A DNA stretch of 64,000 bases, taken from Microglena sp. YARC (taxonomy: Eukaryota > Chlorophyta > Chlorophyceae > Chlamydomonadales > Chlamydomonadaceae). A model generated the notes under the pieces. It was given only the letters and a program-made list of their open reading frames with translations. It was not told the origin of the DNA and made no database searches. This document shows, piece after piece, positions 40,160 to 51,924 of the stretch. The stretch's first letter is position 1; each line of letters opens with the position of its first letter. The translations under genes were made by a program, and so were the position numbers. The stretch is taken from positions 16,299,706-16,363,705 of the forward strand of contig CM039465.1 in assembly GCA_022414725.1 (NCBI GenBank), written 5' to 3'.

Positions 40160-40760
40160 TGCGGGAGGGCACAGAGGGCGTAAATGCATGCCGGTACTTT
40201 TTGTGTGTAGCGCGTTGCAACTTGAGCGACTAGGTGTGATTCCAGTATGACACGCTGCCCCCCAAACCCCCCGGAGCGTGGAGCCATTCAGGCTTGCGGG
40301 GCCATTTCGGACTAGTTTAGCCAGAACCATGCGCCCCCATGCAGCAGAGGGTGTAAATGCATGCCGGTACTTTTTTGTACTCGTATCCTGAAAGGCAAAG
40401 ATGGGGGGGGTGAGTGCAACGTTTTGGGGGGGGCTACTCATGCCAGCTTCCCGCCAGCTCCAATATCCAACCCCTGGGTAAAGCCAAGCTTGCTGCTGAA
40501 TTGGAATGCGTGTCATGTCAGCTTTCAGACACAGTAGCTAGCTTTGTGCTAGGCAACTGGACAGGCCCTTTTGTTTTGTGATGCATCGCAAACTGAGCGA
40601 CTCGGTGCGACCCCAGTGCGACGCGCTGCCCCTGAAACCTGAGGAGCACAAAGCGCAGAGCCCGGGGGGTTCAGGGGGACATGTCTGACTAGTTCAGCCC
40701 CCACATGCATTGCCATGCAGCGACGGAAAGGCAAAGCATTGGACGCATAGAAACAGTGAG
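40160..40760. repeat. Dispersed repeat blocks
   Basis: GTTGCAACTTGAGCGACT...GTGACACGCTGCCCC occurs twice (40205-40265 and 40583-40635), as do CATGCCGGTACTTTTT blocks. Coding character is absent. Confidence 0.45.
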
Positions 40761-41283
40761 GACAGGGTGTTTACAAGTTTGTCTGGTTCCCCACCGAAGG
40801 ACAGGGTGTTTAACAAGTGTGACTGGTTCCTCAACAAACGACGGCCATGGATATGGATTCCACCCTCTGTTTCCTTTTTGGGGCTACATGTGGCAGCTTC
40901 CAGCCAGCTCCGTTAGCCAGTCCCTTAGTGAAGCCTTAAGCTTTCAGCTGTATTAGAGTGCTAATCCTTTCAGCTTTCAGACACACTACAAAGCTCCAAG
41001 TATGACCCAAGGAAGTGGAAAGGGAGCTGTCTAGAAGCTGCTACACATAGCCCCCAAAAGAAACAATGACAATGCAGTCAGTCTACCTTGTCTGTCTGAC
41101 AGTCAGTCTGCCTTGACCGATACAGAACTGAATGTTGCTTGGGTGGATTGGTGAAGGACTCCAGGCGCATGCATTGATGCATACAAACCATTCCTCACCT
41201 GTCCCCACAGTGACGTGGACATATGGAGCAAGTGAGTCACAGGTAGTCACACCCTAGAAAGCTGCCTGGGCAAAGGAACTTAC
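40760..41283. other. No clear gene
   Basis: Contains two ACAGGGTGTTTA blocks, GCTGCCTAGAAGCTGCTAC-family motifs and a short GTCTGTCTGAC repeat near 41080-41115. Confidence 0.4.
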
Positions 41284-41319
41284 TTGCAATAGGACGATCG
41301 AGTTCCCTAGCATCGGCAT
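41284..41319 (-). CDS. Candidate first coding exon of the membrane-protein gene
   Basis: ATG at 41319 begins MPMLGNSIVLLQ, ended in phase 0 by a near-consensus donor TTGCAA|GTAAGT. A TATA-like TTATATACT lies ~230 bp upstream on the minus strand (41548-41558). The segment 41284-41520 is free of repeats. Linkage to 38714-39262 is inferred from orientation only. Confidence 0.3.
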
Positions 41320-41544
41320 CCCGTGGAGACGACCCGGCAATGCCTGAGGGTCGCTAGCTTCGCAGGGGGGGGACCTATAGCTGTGGTGCAGAGCTTATGT
41401 GAACGCCAATCAGCAAACACTACGAGGGTTGATGGCTTTGCGCTCGGAAGATGGGCGTAGTTGTCACTGTCGCAAATGGCCCGTATGCCGATAGGTGCGC
41501 AGTTCTCGTCGGCTACTGATCAGATTATTCCACGCAGCACTGCC

Positions 41545-41562
41545 CTCTAGAGTATATAATAA
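41545..41562 (-). promoter_or_regulatory. TATA-like element
   Basis: TTATTATATACTCTAG on the minus strand, upstream of the candidate exon at 41319. The surrounding 300 bp are unique-looking. Confidence 0.25.
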
Positions 41563-41582
41563 CTAGAGGTGTCCGAGCATCT

Positions 41583-42345
41583 TTGGGTGTGACCCCGGAG
41601 GGCAGGGCGGGGCAGGGGGCGGGCAGGGGACCCCTGCAGGGGGTGGGAGAGGACCGGGGCGCGGGGGGGAGGACCAGAGGGACTAGGCCCATGGCAGGGC
41701 AGGGCAGGGCTATGGCCCACTTTTACGTAAGGCTATCGACGCTTTCGGCGACTTTCATCTTCCATGCTGCATCATAGCGAGAGTAATTGGGTTAAACTTT
41801 AATTGTGTCTTCTCAGACAGCTCCATGTCTAAGGCCAGGCTCGGTGGTGGACAGACACTCCCCCGCTGCATGGAGCCCGGCTGGTGATCTATGATCTGTT
41901 CCCGACGTTCTATTCCCGACGATCTGATCTATTCCAGACGTTCAAATGGTGAAGTCAACGGACCAAGTTGCAAGCTTTGTCTAGGTATCCACGAAGCATA
42001 CTTGGGGGATTCATAGGGTGCACCTACATGTGTGTATGTGGGTGTGGGTGTGGGTGTGGGTGGGTGTGGTGTGGGTGTGGGTGGGTGTGGGTGTGGTGGG
42101 GTGGGTGGGTGGGTGGGTGGGGGGGGGTGGGGGGGGGGGGGGGGGTAGGCCTTACATACGTCGAGTCTTTCCCTTGTTCAAATTAACCAGCCTTATTAAG
42201 GCTGGGTCTGCAGCTGCTTCGGTTCATTGCCGTTCAGTTGCTCACGGCTTTGCCTCCAATTCACTAAGTCCTTTGCTGCCTTGGCACTAAGATGGATTGG
42301 AGCCCTCTCGAAATATCTAGGTCCTTTGCTGGCAAGCCTTAATGG
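41583..42345. other. G-rich low-complexity DNA
   Basis: GGGCAGGGGGCGGGCAG-type repeats (41595-41710) and a GGGTGTGGGTGTGGGTG tract (42037-42146). No gene recognised. Confidence 0.5.
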
Positions 42346-42625
42346 GGGTGCCTAGTTTTTGTCCTGGGTGGCCGTGTATTATCGGTAATAGAAAAAAACA
42401 GTTAAGGGAAAAGTGGAATACAAGGGTAATATCTGTCTCTAATTGCATGGGGATTCTGACAGCTTCAACTTAAAGAGTATCAGAACACATACATATATCG
42501 TCCAAGAAGCTATAGTCATCCACATGTTTGAATTTGAATTTGAATTTGAAATGGTATTTTTTCAAAAAACTGAAAAATCAAATTCAAAATTAATACACAT
42601 GTAGATGTTGTTAGACCCCAGCTAT
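42345..42625. repeat. Dispersed repeat, uninterrupted copy
   Basis: Inverted partner of 1771-2265 without the MITE. Includes a GAATTT tandem and ATACACATGTAGATG. Confidence 0.65.
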
Positions 42626-42659
42626 AAGCCCCATACTCTCAGAATCCCTTAGAGACATT

Positions 42660-43010
42660 GTTAAGAATTTCCCCCCACAATCTGGTTTAGTTCAGAACAC
42701 TGTCTCCTTCCCTTCAAAGGAGAGAGTCCAAAGTTCTTAAGAGGCAAGAACTTACGGAAAGAAAGACCTTCAACAGTAGGAACATCAGTGGAAAACTGGC
42801 TGGGTCCACATCCAGGAGCTCGACATGCCTCAGCCTCCCAGGCCCTGGCTCGGAGTACCCAACAGCTACCGTATCCTCTGGCGAGTTGTCACTTGGGCCT
42901 CACGCCAGTCATCTTGGTAAATCTTGCTCGTCTCGACTACTTCGTGCTCCTCCTCTGAAGCATCGCAAGATAACTCATTCTCCGATATAGACATTCTCTG
43001 ATATATACTT
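42660..43010 (-). pseudogene. Degenerate coding-like sequence, unknown
   Basis: The minus strand reads ENELSCDASEEEHEVVETSK and IYQDDWREAQ, then in the next frame DNSPEDTVAVGYSEPGPG and LRHVELLDVDPASFP. The acidic, low-stop composition suggests a frameshifted remnant of a protein gene, perhaps a transposon. No family recognised. Confidence 0.3.
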
Positions 43011-43503
43011 TTAATGAAAGAATGTTCACCTTAAAGGATGGTTCTCCTTGCGCTAGCTCTAGAATGAAATGTGTTTTCTATGTTAAATACATGCTCCTTA
43101 GTATACTCCGTCCGCACCTTGGGAGGTCGCAGAACGCTAATGTATCATTTTTGAAAGGATTCTCACTGCAGGATGTAGGAACCCGCACAAAAAACACCGC
43201 TCACTGATCCAACAAGCGATGTTTTACACACCTTGGTTATGTTCTTCTTCTCTCAATGCCTTTTCTTTTTTGCCCTTCCTGTCAAGGTTGGGCAAGTCCC
43301 TTTAGCCTATTTGGCATAACCCTGGACTGCAACATACATACATACCAGATGATCTAAAGCAGTAATAAAATAAAATTAATTCGCATTGCAGTAGTCATTT
43401 GCTACCACATTTAATCCCCTCCATTATGATTCAGGACGCAAGTAGAAGACAGATACCATGGTATCCCTTCACTTTCCTGATCCTAAAATTCCCTTAGCAA
43501 ACA
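43010..43503. other. Intergenic, one dispersed-repeat core
   Basis: 43278-43335 holds GGGCAAGTCCCTTTAGCCTA...CCCTGGACTGCAAC, the core amplified at 2757-3470. Otherwise nothing recognised. Confidence 0.45.
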
Positions 43504-43546
43504 CCGTAGGCGCATGATATGTTGGCGGAAAATAGAGATGGCAGAT

Positions 43547-43743
43547 TGACAGAGTTCAGGGGACGTGAGGAGACCAGGAACGAAGTGTTTAGACAACTGG
43601 ACAGTTAAAAGAGCCGAGGGACGCCTCTTGAGAGAGGAGTCCTGACGGCAAACCCCAAAACCCTTAGGTTACGGGAAAGGACAGACGCGATAGGTTGCGT
43701 AGCCAATAGGCCAGGTAGAACCAATGAACAGCTAAAGCTGACA
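43547..43743 (-). repeat. 3' LTR of the copia element
   Basis: 197 bp, TG...CA bounded in the element's orientation (TGTCAGCTTTAGC...CTCTGTCA). Identical to the other LTR except C/T near 43563. Confidence 0.95.
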
Positions 43744-44368
43744 CTCCACCTGTTCTAACTGTCAAGAAAATTATACCTTCAAACCTTTAACAATAAACTT
43801 CGAAAAAGAAATCTGAAACTCAAAAGCAGCAGAAAATAAATCTAATAGAGAGAGACATCCTCAAGGGCGACACCGATACTTCCAATATCATTCTAAGATT
43901 TAACCAACCTAAATGTTCATCTAAGGAGGGAAAGAGCGCAGAATAGTACCACACTCCACCTAACTGAAGCAAACTCTATTTACGCCAATCAGGGCTAAAA
44001 GAGGTAAAACAGTTACTCAGACCTTGCAGGCTCCATCCTTGGACCGCAGGTGTAACAATCCCAAAACCAGGTGCAATTTCTACCCAAAAGAGGGGAAATC
44101 AAACAAAAATAATAATAATTCCAAACAGATCTACCAGCGAGGTAGTCATGACCAGAGACTCGAGGTAAAATCAACCCCCAAAATCCAGTGCGACAGGTCT
44201 ATACAAACTACATACCCATTCACCATCGCTACAGGATTGGAGTCGTACAACACTCGAGGTGAAGCAAGGGGCAGTAGACCTGAAGCAAATTAATATTCTG
44301 AAATCACCGCAGGTGGGCATCGAAACCCGCGACTCCCGCAGAGAGCACAAACCTGAACTGCAGAAAAA

Positions 44369-45096
44369 TCACTGTAAATCAATAAACCTAGGGAGAAGCT
44401 TGTACTTGACCAAACCAAGCATACCATTCATACTCCAAAAAATCTCTGCGGGAAGAGGCTTAGTGAAAGTATCAGCCAACTGCAAGGAGGTATGCATCTT
44501 AGTAACACCGATGCGCTGGCTTAGAACCAAATCCTTGATGTAGTGATGCATTATATCTATGTGTTTAGCCTTGCTTTCAAGCTTGTAGTCCTCTGTCCAG
44601 GACAGAGCTACCGTGCATCACATTTGATAGTAATCAAGTGAACAGGCAATCCCAGGGTCTACCCTAAGATGCTTGAGCCACTGAACTTCCCTCGCACAAC
44701 CAGCCAAAGCTTGATACTCAGCTTCCCAGTACTAACTGCAGGGGTGATTTGTCGCTTGGATACCCAATTGACAATTCCACCAGAAGCTAGAAAAGCAAGA
44801 CCAGTTTGAGATCTCCTGTCCTCCGGATCCTCACCAAAAGATGCATCACTGTAAGCAAGGAGCTCAAATTTTGGGTCATGAGTGTAGGCAATACCAATAT
44901 AAGTATGCTTGCGAAGGTACACCAGAACCCTCAGAGCTGCATTCCAGTGAGCCTGAGTAGGTGCTGCTGTGAATCTAGAAAGTTGACTAACAGCAAAAGC
45001 AATATCAGGTCTTGTGCACGTGGACAAGTAGATGAGGCTAACCAACCAGAGATGCGTACGAAGTGTTGTTAGGTAGAACAGGACTGCCAATGGCAT
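44369..45096 (-). pseudogene. copia RNase H region
   Basis: CTRPDIAFAVSQLSRF and YSDASFGEDPEDRRSQTG are typical of copia RNase H, as is QLADTFTKPLP near the end. The frame breaks just before the EAEY motif, which continues in the neighbouring frame (EAEYQALAGCAREVQWLKH). Confidence 0.85.
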
Positions 45097-45239
45097 GAAC
45101 TGTAACTGACTTAGACACCATGGGCACCTCAGACGTAGCCTTCAACTTCTCTTCCCCTGCATTAAGCTTGAACCGCTCAACCATCCCATTAATAGCATTA
45201 TGCTGACTGAGTACAATCTTCACACACCGCCCCTCATCA

Positions 45240-46084
45240 TCAAGGTAACATTACAGTCCAAAGAGAGGAACTGTTCAGGTACTCCCATTTCTGTAATAAC
45301 CCACCCGTTATTACGCAAGATGGTAATAAGTGCATCATAGAGCACGAGCTCATCAACAGCAATCCAAAAGTCGTCGACATATGTCAGGACCAGGACCACA
45401 GGCCATCAGCATCCAGGCGCACAAAAAGTGCTGGATCAGAGAGCGTCGGTCGGAAACCTGCAAAGGCGAAGAACCTGCAGGACATTGTCATGCCAAGCTC
45501 TAGGGGCCTGCTTCAATCCCATACAAGCTCTTCACAATGCGACAAACCAGGGGTTTTCCATTAGGCCCAACCTTGATGAAGCCGTCAGGCTGCCTCAAGT
45601 ACAATTTGAGGTTGGGATCTATCACTCCATGAAGGAATGCAGTCTTCACATCAATTTGCCTGGAGAACATCTTACGATGAACAACACCTGCAAGTAACAC
45701 CCTCAAAGTCGCTTTAGAGGTGACCGGAGCAAAAGTCTGGTCGTACTCAATACCAGGACGCTGCATGGAACCTCTAGCCACAAAACGCGCTTTTTAGCGC
45801 TCCACTCTTCCATCCTTACCCAACTTTGTAGTAAATAACCATCTGGCAGACATAAGTCTGTACTCATCCCCAGGATGAGGCTCCAGAATCCAAGTACCAT
45901 GACCCTCGAGGGAAGCGATTTCATCTCTCATTGCTAGCTGCCACTCTTCCCTCTCAGGGTTATCGAGCGCTATAGCTTGAGCATAAGATAGCTCACACTG
46001 GATGGAGATAAAAGCAGCACCAACTGGTTCTGGTACCTCTTCTGCAGAACCATCAACAGACGGGGATGGAGGGGATCGCTCCAC
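45240..46084 (-). pseudogene. copia reverse transcriptase region
   Basis: Recognisable RT blocks: EREEWQLAMRDEIASLEGHG, then QIDVKTAFLHG with the first catalytic Asp, SLYGI, and YVDD near 45375. At least two frame changes interrupt it (about 45500 and 45790). Confidence 0.88.
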
Positions 46085-46889
46085 CTCATCAGAAGTATCA
46101 CCAGCAATAGAAGGAGAAGGGGAAGTAACTAAACATCAGGAACCCCGTAACATCTGGCACTGAAGGGTATCGCTTCAATACCGATTCATCTAATAAACCA
46201 AACTCAGGAACCTCCCCACGCATCCTCCCACTTGATCTAACTCCAAGCAGAAGGAAGAGGGGGTGGACGAGGCTCCCGAGGTGTAACCTTTGAGAGCAGT
46301 GATTGTATCACTCTCCCAGGAGGTAGCTCTGGACGTCGAACGTCCGGCGCATCTCCCACATCACCTAACCCAATCCAACCTGGGGCTGGCATGCTCATAG
46401 CAGACGCTAGAGTAGAATCACTGGCTGTATCACTAGAGTCAACATTACCTAAGTCACTAGGCAGTTGCTCATCCCGAGCAATAGGAAGCTGCAGAACCTC
46501 AGGCTCGAACAAATGGGTTACCACTAACAAGGAAAAGGAGTCTCTACAATTTTATCTAGGCCGCTAGCTCCACCTTCTCCCCTTAAATCACTAACAGCCA
46601 GGACAGAGGGTGGGAGGATAGAGAATGGAAGGCAGCGAGTCGGAATAATTTCCGCAGTCTTAGTGTCAGGCACAAAAACAGGGGAGACATTGGGGGCAGC
46701 AGCCTGCCGAGAACGTAGGTTCATATGGAAAACTGCTCCCACATCTGTTTCCATCTGCCCTGAGTCCTGTAGAAGATATTATAATGCTGCCGGTTCAGTA
46801 CGCCCCTCAGTGACGGCCAAGGAGAACCAGAAGCAAAAGAACTCCCATCATACACCAATTGTCCATCGACGGGCACTGGGCCAGTGCCC

Positions 46890-47562
46890 TCAAAAAAAGG
46901 TCACGTCACGAGCCTCAATCACTTTGTGCAACTTTGGAATCCAGACCTGGTAGGCCTTCGACACCACACTATACCCCACCAGTCTACCCTGGATACTCTT
47001 AGGATCTAATTTCCCCCGCTTCTTCCCATCTAGTAGGGTTACATAGGCTATATACCCAAAGACGCGGAGGTGGGACACCTCGGGGACGCGCTGATAGAAA
47101 GCTCATACGGAGTCTTTCCATCTTTCGTCTTTGTGGGTAACCGATTTCGAAGGTACGAAGCAGTCAAGAAGGCATAGGCCAGAAACCCTTGCTCATCCCT
47201 GATTCTATCAGCATCGTACGAGCCATAGCAGCAACTACCCCATTGAACCTCTTAGCAACCCCGTTTTGCTGTGGGCAATACACGCTACTATGTTCGTACG
47301 TCGCATTTACCTCATGAAGCCAGTCAACAAACCATTTGACCAAAAACTCTTTTGCTTGGACCCCCCTAAGCGTTCGAAATGCTACCCCTAAAAGTTCCGC
47401 ACTCCACTTCTTAATCGTAAATTGGATCTGCCATGCAGCATCCGATTTCAGTCTAATCGGAATAACCGCACTCCACCCAGAAAAATCATCAACTATGACA
47501 AGAAGATAAAGTTCCCCTCTCAACCCAGCACTGAACGGCCCCATGATATCAATATGTATCAA
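46890..47562 (-). pseudogene. copia integrase core and C-terminal region
   Basis: Core starts DIMGPF and VDDFSGW (the two catalytic Asp). The expected catalytic Glu in the PQQNGVAxR block is Lys here (AAG near 47250). The downstream HLRVFGYIAYV and GYSVVSKAYQVW blocks are the copia GKGY-type C-terminal region. A frame break lies between the two parts at ~47080-47165. Confidence 0.9.
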
Positions 47563-48300
47563 TTCGAGCGGCGCGCGTGAGTATTCCTAGTACGATTTGG
47601 GTATGGTTTGCGTATGGCCTTACCCAAACAACATGCATCACAAGGGTCCTGTGAGAAACTTTTGAAGTGCAGCCCTGGTAAAGTTGGTCCGCCAGTAACA
47701 GTGCCGGAGTGCGACAACATGTGCATAGCAGGTTGACCAGGATGGCCAAATCTGCGGTGCCATAGTTTCGCACTGTCACGACAAGAAACTGTAGGATCGC
47801 CTTGACCACGAGTAACAGTTTCAGCAGAAAACGCCGCAGGAGAGGATCGAACTCGCGACGCCCGCGGATAAGAATCAAGGATAGCGCAGTGTACCGATTC
47901 GAAGTGGTAAACACCAGACGTGGTGGCTGGAACAGTCCAAAGAGTTCTAGACCCTCTGGTGGCAATACAACGATCTGCATCAAAACTAATGATACAACCC
48001 TGGGACCTAGCCGTAGCATTTACACTGAGAAGGTTAACAGGACAATTAGGTATGTAGAGCACATTGTCTATGGTAATGGGGCCTCAAGCCACTCATTACA
48101 TAGTTCAATGGTTTCCAATACCAACTGCCTGCTGAACAACACCATCTCCAAATCTAACAGAGGGGCAATTTGCCTGATATCTGATGGATTTAAAGAGGGT
48201 GACGTCCCCAGTCAAAACTCCGACTAGCCCCACTGTCTAAGTACCAGGTAGCTTCGACACAATCATCAGCCTGAGCAGGCGCCCAGGCTGTTTCAACACT
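47559..48300 (-). pseudogene. copia protease and integrase zinc-binding region
   Basis: WYLDSGAS near 48240 is the aspartic protease active site, followed by a frameshift. Then CPVNLLSVNATARSQGC and LWHRRFGHPG...CDACCLGK form the HHCC pre-integrase zinc finger. Confidence 0.88.
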
Positions 48301-48329
48301 AATGAGAAGGGTAAGGGGGGGTTTGCATC

Positions 48330-50022
48330 TCACTTCTTTGCAAGTAGAGCCATCTGAGCCATCAATGCGGTATATTCAGCACGGCTGACTGGTGCAGCTC
48401 CTCCTCCACCTCGTGGTGGTGGCTTCTTCTGACCGCCACGACCTCCACGAGCAGCACCACGAGGGCGAAGCTTCGGGAACTGCGTCCAGCAAGTTTCCGA
48501 AGCGTGTCCAGGGCGAGGGCAGTAGATGCACTGCGGCACTCCACTGCCCTGAGGTAATCCTGCAGCAGCCATTGCTGGCAAAGGGGAGGGTAGGTGAGTG
48601 GGGTTGATTTGACCCATGGTGGGTAGTGAGGGTGATTAGACAGCAGCCTCTGGTTTGCTGTGTCTATGGACTCATAACGATATTGCACTTCAGCAAACGT
48701 GATCTGATTCTCAACAAACTCAGGACCACTGAACATGGTCAGCAAACCAGAAAATCGAGGATGAGATGCACCACCGATCGCGATCTCAATACATTGAAAT
48801 TCGGAAACTGTTGTACCCGATTTGAGTAGCATTAGTGCCAACCTTTTCACCCTATTGAAATAGGTTGTAGGGGATTCAGAGTAGGTCATCTGAACCGCCC
48901 TCAAATCAGCTACCAGTTTCGGTCCCAATCTACGAGCATGCTGCACTGCCCACGACTCCACCTCATCATAGATCTCCTGACAAGAACCATAGTGCCTAAA
49001 GACCTCCTGTAACTCCTTGCTCATTGTGAGTAACATGTAGGAAAAAGCCTTTTCCTCATTGCTAACCCACACATCAGAGCCATCATGTAACCTAAGCCTG
49101 GCCTCAGCCCCATCTAGAGCCCTGATGGCCTCAGCATCAGAAACACGATCAGGAAAATGAAAGTCAACAGGAGGCAGGGGTGTCCTAGAAGCCTGCTTGA
49201 GGCGCTGCAATTTTGACATCTGCTGATTCAGTTCAACTCGGTACGCCTCTACATTCCTATCCATCTCTTCCTCCGTCAACGGAATCAAATCAGGGTCACC
49301 CCTCAAATCCCACTTGAGCACTGCACTCGCGGACGTCTTACCCGCGAGGGATTGACCAAGAACGCCTGGCGGCATTCTCAGCATCAATCCCCGGTTCACC
49401 TCCACCTTCTTCACCAGCAATGCCTGTCACAGAAGAGACCTCAGACGAGTCCTCAGGGAGAGGCTCGTTCCTAGCTCGCTCCTCCAGATCGGCAGGAGTG
49501 GGCCTGCCGGAGCTTCCTGTAGGGCCGAAGGTCCTCATTGAAACAGAGCCACCGGCAGCGAGGACTCCAGCGGTCACAGACGATGCCGAAGGTCCGGCTC
49601 CTCCAGCGTGGCAGAGCCCCTGGGCGGAGAGAAATAGAGCGATGAAATGGCCGGCCAGGGTTTACCCCGCCAGCGCGTGTCCACATTGACCGCATGGTTG
49701 AAGGCGCTCCCGCTTGTTGTCGGGAGGTCGATCCAGCCGTAACACGACGTTGTAGCCACTGTGCAACTGCAGGCACAGCGCTCGGGACAACATGGTTGCC
49801 AAGGTTCGCCAAATGTAACGCAGGAATGACATTGAACAGCCACTCCTCGTAATTCTCGTAGTCGAGTTTGGCGAGGTCCTTAATCATCGACAGGTTGACT
49901 GACGACATGATGCCGAGCTTCTCAACGTCCGCAGTGGCGTACGCTTTAGCGCAACTGATGAGACCTATAACCTGACAGAGTTCAGGGGATGTGAGGAGAC
50001 CAGGAACGAAGTGTTTAGACAA
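48330..50022 (-). pseudogene. copia gag region
   Basis: The likely start is MSSVNLSMIKDLAKLDYENY near 49909, although the open frame extends into the LTR. The central gag (TYFNRVKRLALMLLKSG, TMFSGPEFVENQITF) lies in another frame. The nucleocapsid zinc knuckle CIYCPRPGHASETC (CX2CX4HX4C) lies at ~48520. At least two frame changes. Confidence 0.88.
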
Positions 50023-50169
50023 CTGGACAGTTAAAAGAGCCGAGGGACGCCTCTTGAGAGAGGAGTCCTGACGGCAAACCCCAAAACCCTTAGGTTACGG
50101 GAAAGGACAGACGCGATAGGTTGCGTAGCCAATAGGCCAGGTAGAACCAATGAACAGCTAAAGCTGACA
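49973..50169 (-). repeat. 5' LTR of the copia element
   Basis: 197 bp. The internal sequence directly after it (GGTTATAGGTCTCATCAG on the minus strand) is not the usual 3'-tRNA-Met primer site and looks more like an anticodon-region (half-tRNA) site. Confidence 0.95.
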
Positions 50170-50899
50170 CAGATGGCACCCAAAAGGGGCTAAAAGCATG
50201 GCGGATTTTAAGGTTGGCGGATGTTATAGATTTGGGGTGCTCCGTAAATTGGCCCAGGGTACCAATGGCGGATGGCGGAATCCTTTTAACATTTTCCATT
50301 CAAACCAGATTCAAGTGTGACTAAAATGAGTTATTCTGGGCAAATCAGGAGTATACAAATATTGGACCTCTGAATTGAAAAAACCTTAGCGCAAAAATAT
50401 TGGACCTCTATGTAAAACAAACTGTGTCACCCCGTGCAAACAACTTGAGGAGGGCTGACCCCCCCCCCCCCCCCCTAAATAAGAGGCATGACTAATATCA
50501 TTGGCTTGAACATTGCCTTGCAAATAGTGCAAGGCAATGTTCACTTCATACTGTATTTTTACATTCCAGTGGTAGCCTGGGGGGAGCAGTAGCCTGAGAG
50601 ACAGAGGGAGGAGCCAAATCAGGATCTGGCGACGCCTGAACGCCCAAAGCTGGTTGAGGATTCATTAACTCGAGGGCTAGAAAGAAATTGAAAAGAAAAG
50701 AAATGAGTAGCCGTCACGAATGAAGGAAGTTGTCCAAAGGGAGTTACTACCCCCCCAACTGTGTTTACTGCACTGACTGTATTGGCCTGGCGAAATGTTG
50801 GCGGATGGCCCAATCCGCCAGCGCTCCCCGCCTGGCCAAAATCATTGATGGCGGACAGGTGTCCGCCATCTCATCCGCCAACATATCATGCGCCTACGG

Positions 50900-51198
50900 C
50901 ATCTTGAACCTCTCTTCGCCTCCCCCACTTCGCAGCCTCTCCATCACTCCATGCCCTTAGCTGAATACACACACACACACACCACAGGATTTGCGAGCAC
51001 TCCCTGGAGCTTTACCGGACCCCTTTGCCCTTGTATCACGGCGCATACAGCCGTCCTGGAATTTTGGCTTCTCCAATATCGGCCTCCTCCCACCCCTACC
51101 ACCATTTCTCGCAGCTCAATACCCTGCCAAAGGATCTGCAAAAAACTCGTACCTCGCTCCTCGCCCCCCCTCCCTCCTCCTACATCACCTCTCCCTGT

Positions 51199-51260
<62 letters not shown>

Positions 51261-51720
51261 TATCCCCCTCCACCACCTCTACCTCTACCCTCCATCACCC
51301 TGTCCCTCTACCCCACCACCACCACCCCACCCACCACCACATACACATTCTCTCCCCCACCCCAACACCCATAACCACCCACTCACCCCCCTTCAACTAC
51401 ACACAATTACAACCTACCACTCACCCACCAACAACCACATTCCTCCACTTCCTCAAAACAACAACCATACTCGCCCCCCTCCCCATCACCCCAGTGGACC
51501 ACACTCGTTCCCTCGCCCCTCAACCAATTACAACCTCTGCCCCCCCCCGGTTCTCCAAAATCTGCATCATGAGATGCAACCGGTTTCAAAACCTGTGTCT
51601 GCGACGCACTGTACCCTCCCAAAGCTGCGTCTGTCACACAACAAGCAGCGTGTAGAACACCCATGGAGGCTGTATCAGAGATGTTGCAATGCAGCCACGA
51701 GGATACATACACCTCAGTTT
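50900..51720. other. C-rich low-complexity DNA with C61 run
   Basis: 51200-51260 is about 61 C, followed by CCACCACC and CCCACTCACC-type sequence to 51500. Pro-rich frames here are artefacts. Confidence 0.7.
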
Positions 51721-51721
51721 T

Positions 51722-51919
51722 GGGTGGAGCCCCCTCTTCAAGGGGGCGGGATCCCATATGTTTACCCATTTGTCCGTCCGACCGATAAGTTGAAAATTAA
51801 AGCCTGACACGTCAGCCAACGGTCGAATAACTAACTCGCTTCGCTTTTGCCACCGTTCGTTCCGCTGCCAACACGCTCCGCCAATTTTCCTCGTCGCTTG
51901 CGATGCTGCGTAGGACATG
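51722..51919 (-). mobile_element. Element A, copy 5
   Basis: GGGTGGAGCCCCCTCTTCAA to GATGCTGCGTAGGACAT, flanked by GTTTT on both sides (51716-51720; 51919-51923). Confidence 0.78.
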
Positions 51920-51924
51920 TTTTA

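Larger units (their letters stand above)
43547..50169 (-). mobile_element. Ty1/copia LTR retrotransposon, full length but broken
   Basis: 6623 bp with 197-bp LTRs, 5-bp target duplication CAGAT (43542-43546 and 50170-50174), and the copia order gag, protease, integrase, RT, RNase H on the minus strand. The LTRs differ at one position, so insertion was recent. Even so, the coding region has several frameshifts and the third catalytic residue of the integrase is changed, so this copy cannot be autonomous as it stands. The polypurine tract is GTTAGAACAGGTGGAG at 43759-43744. Confidence 0.95.
43504..50899. mobile_element. TIR DNA transposon (non-autonomous), split by the copia element
   Basis: Perfect 26-bp terminal inverted repeats at 43504-43529 and 50874-50899 (CCGTAGGCGCATGATATG...). 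Without the copia element and its duplication it is about 768 bp. Many GGCGGA/TCCGCC motifs occur near the ends, including a GATGGCGGAC hairpin at 50848-50871, as expected for subterminal transposase sites. No transposase ORF is seen. The flanks show at most a 2-bp CA duplication. Confidence 0.75.

Noticed and set aside
47815..47870. T-arm-like GCGAGTTCGATCCTC on the minus strand
   Set aside because: Lies inside the copia coding region with no matching acceptor, D or anticodon arms.
51025..51807. Pro-rich plus frames of 255-260 codons
   Set aside because: Driven by the C61 run and CCACC tracts, ending inside element A.
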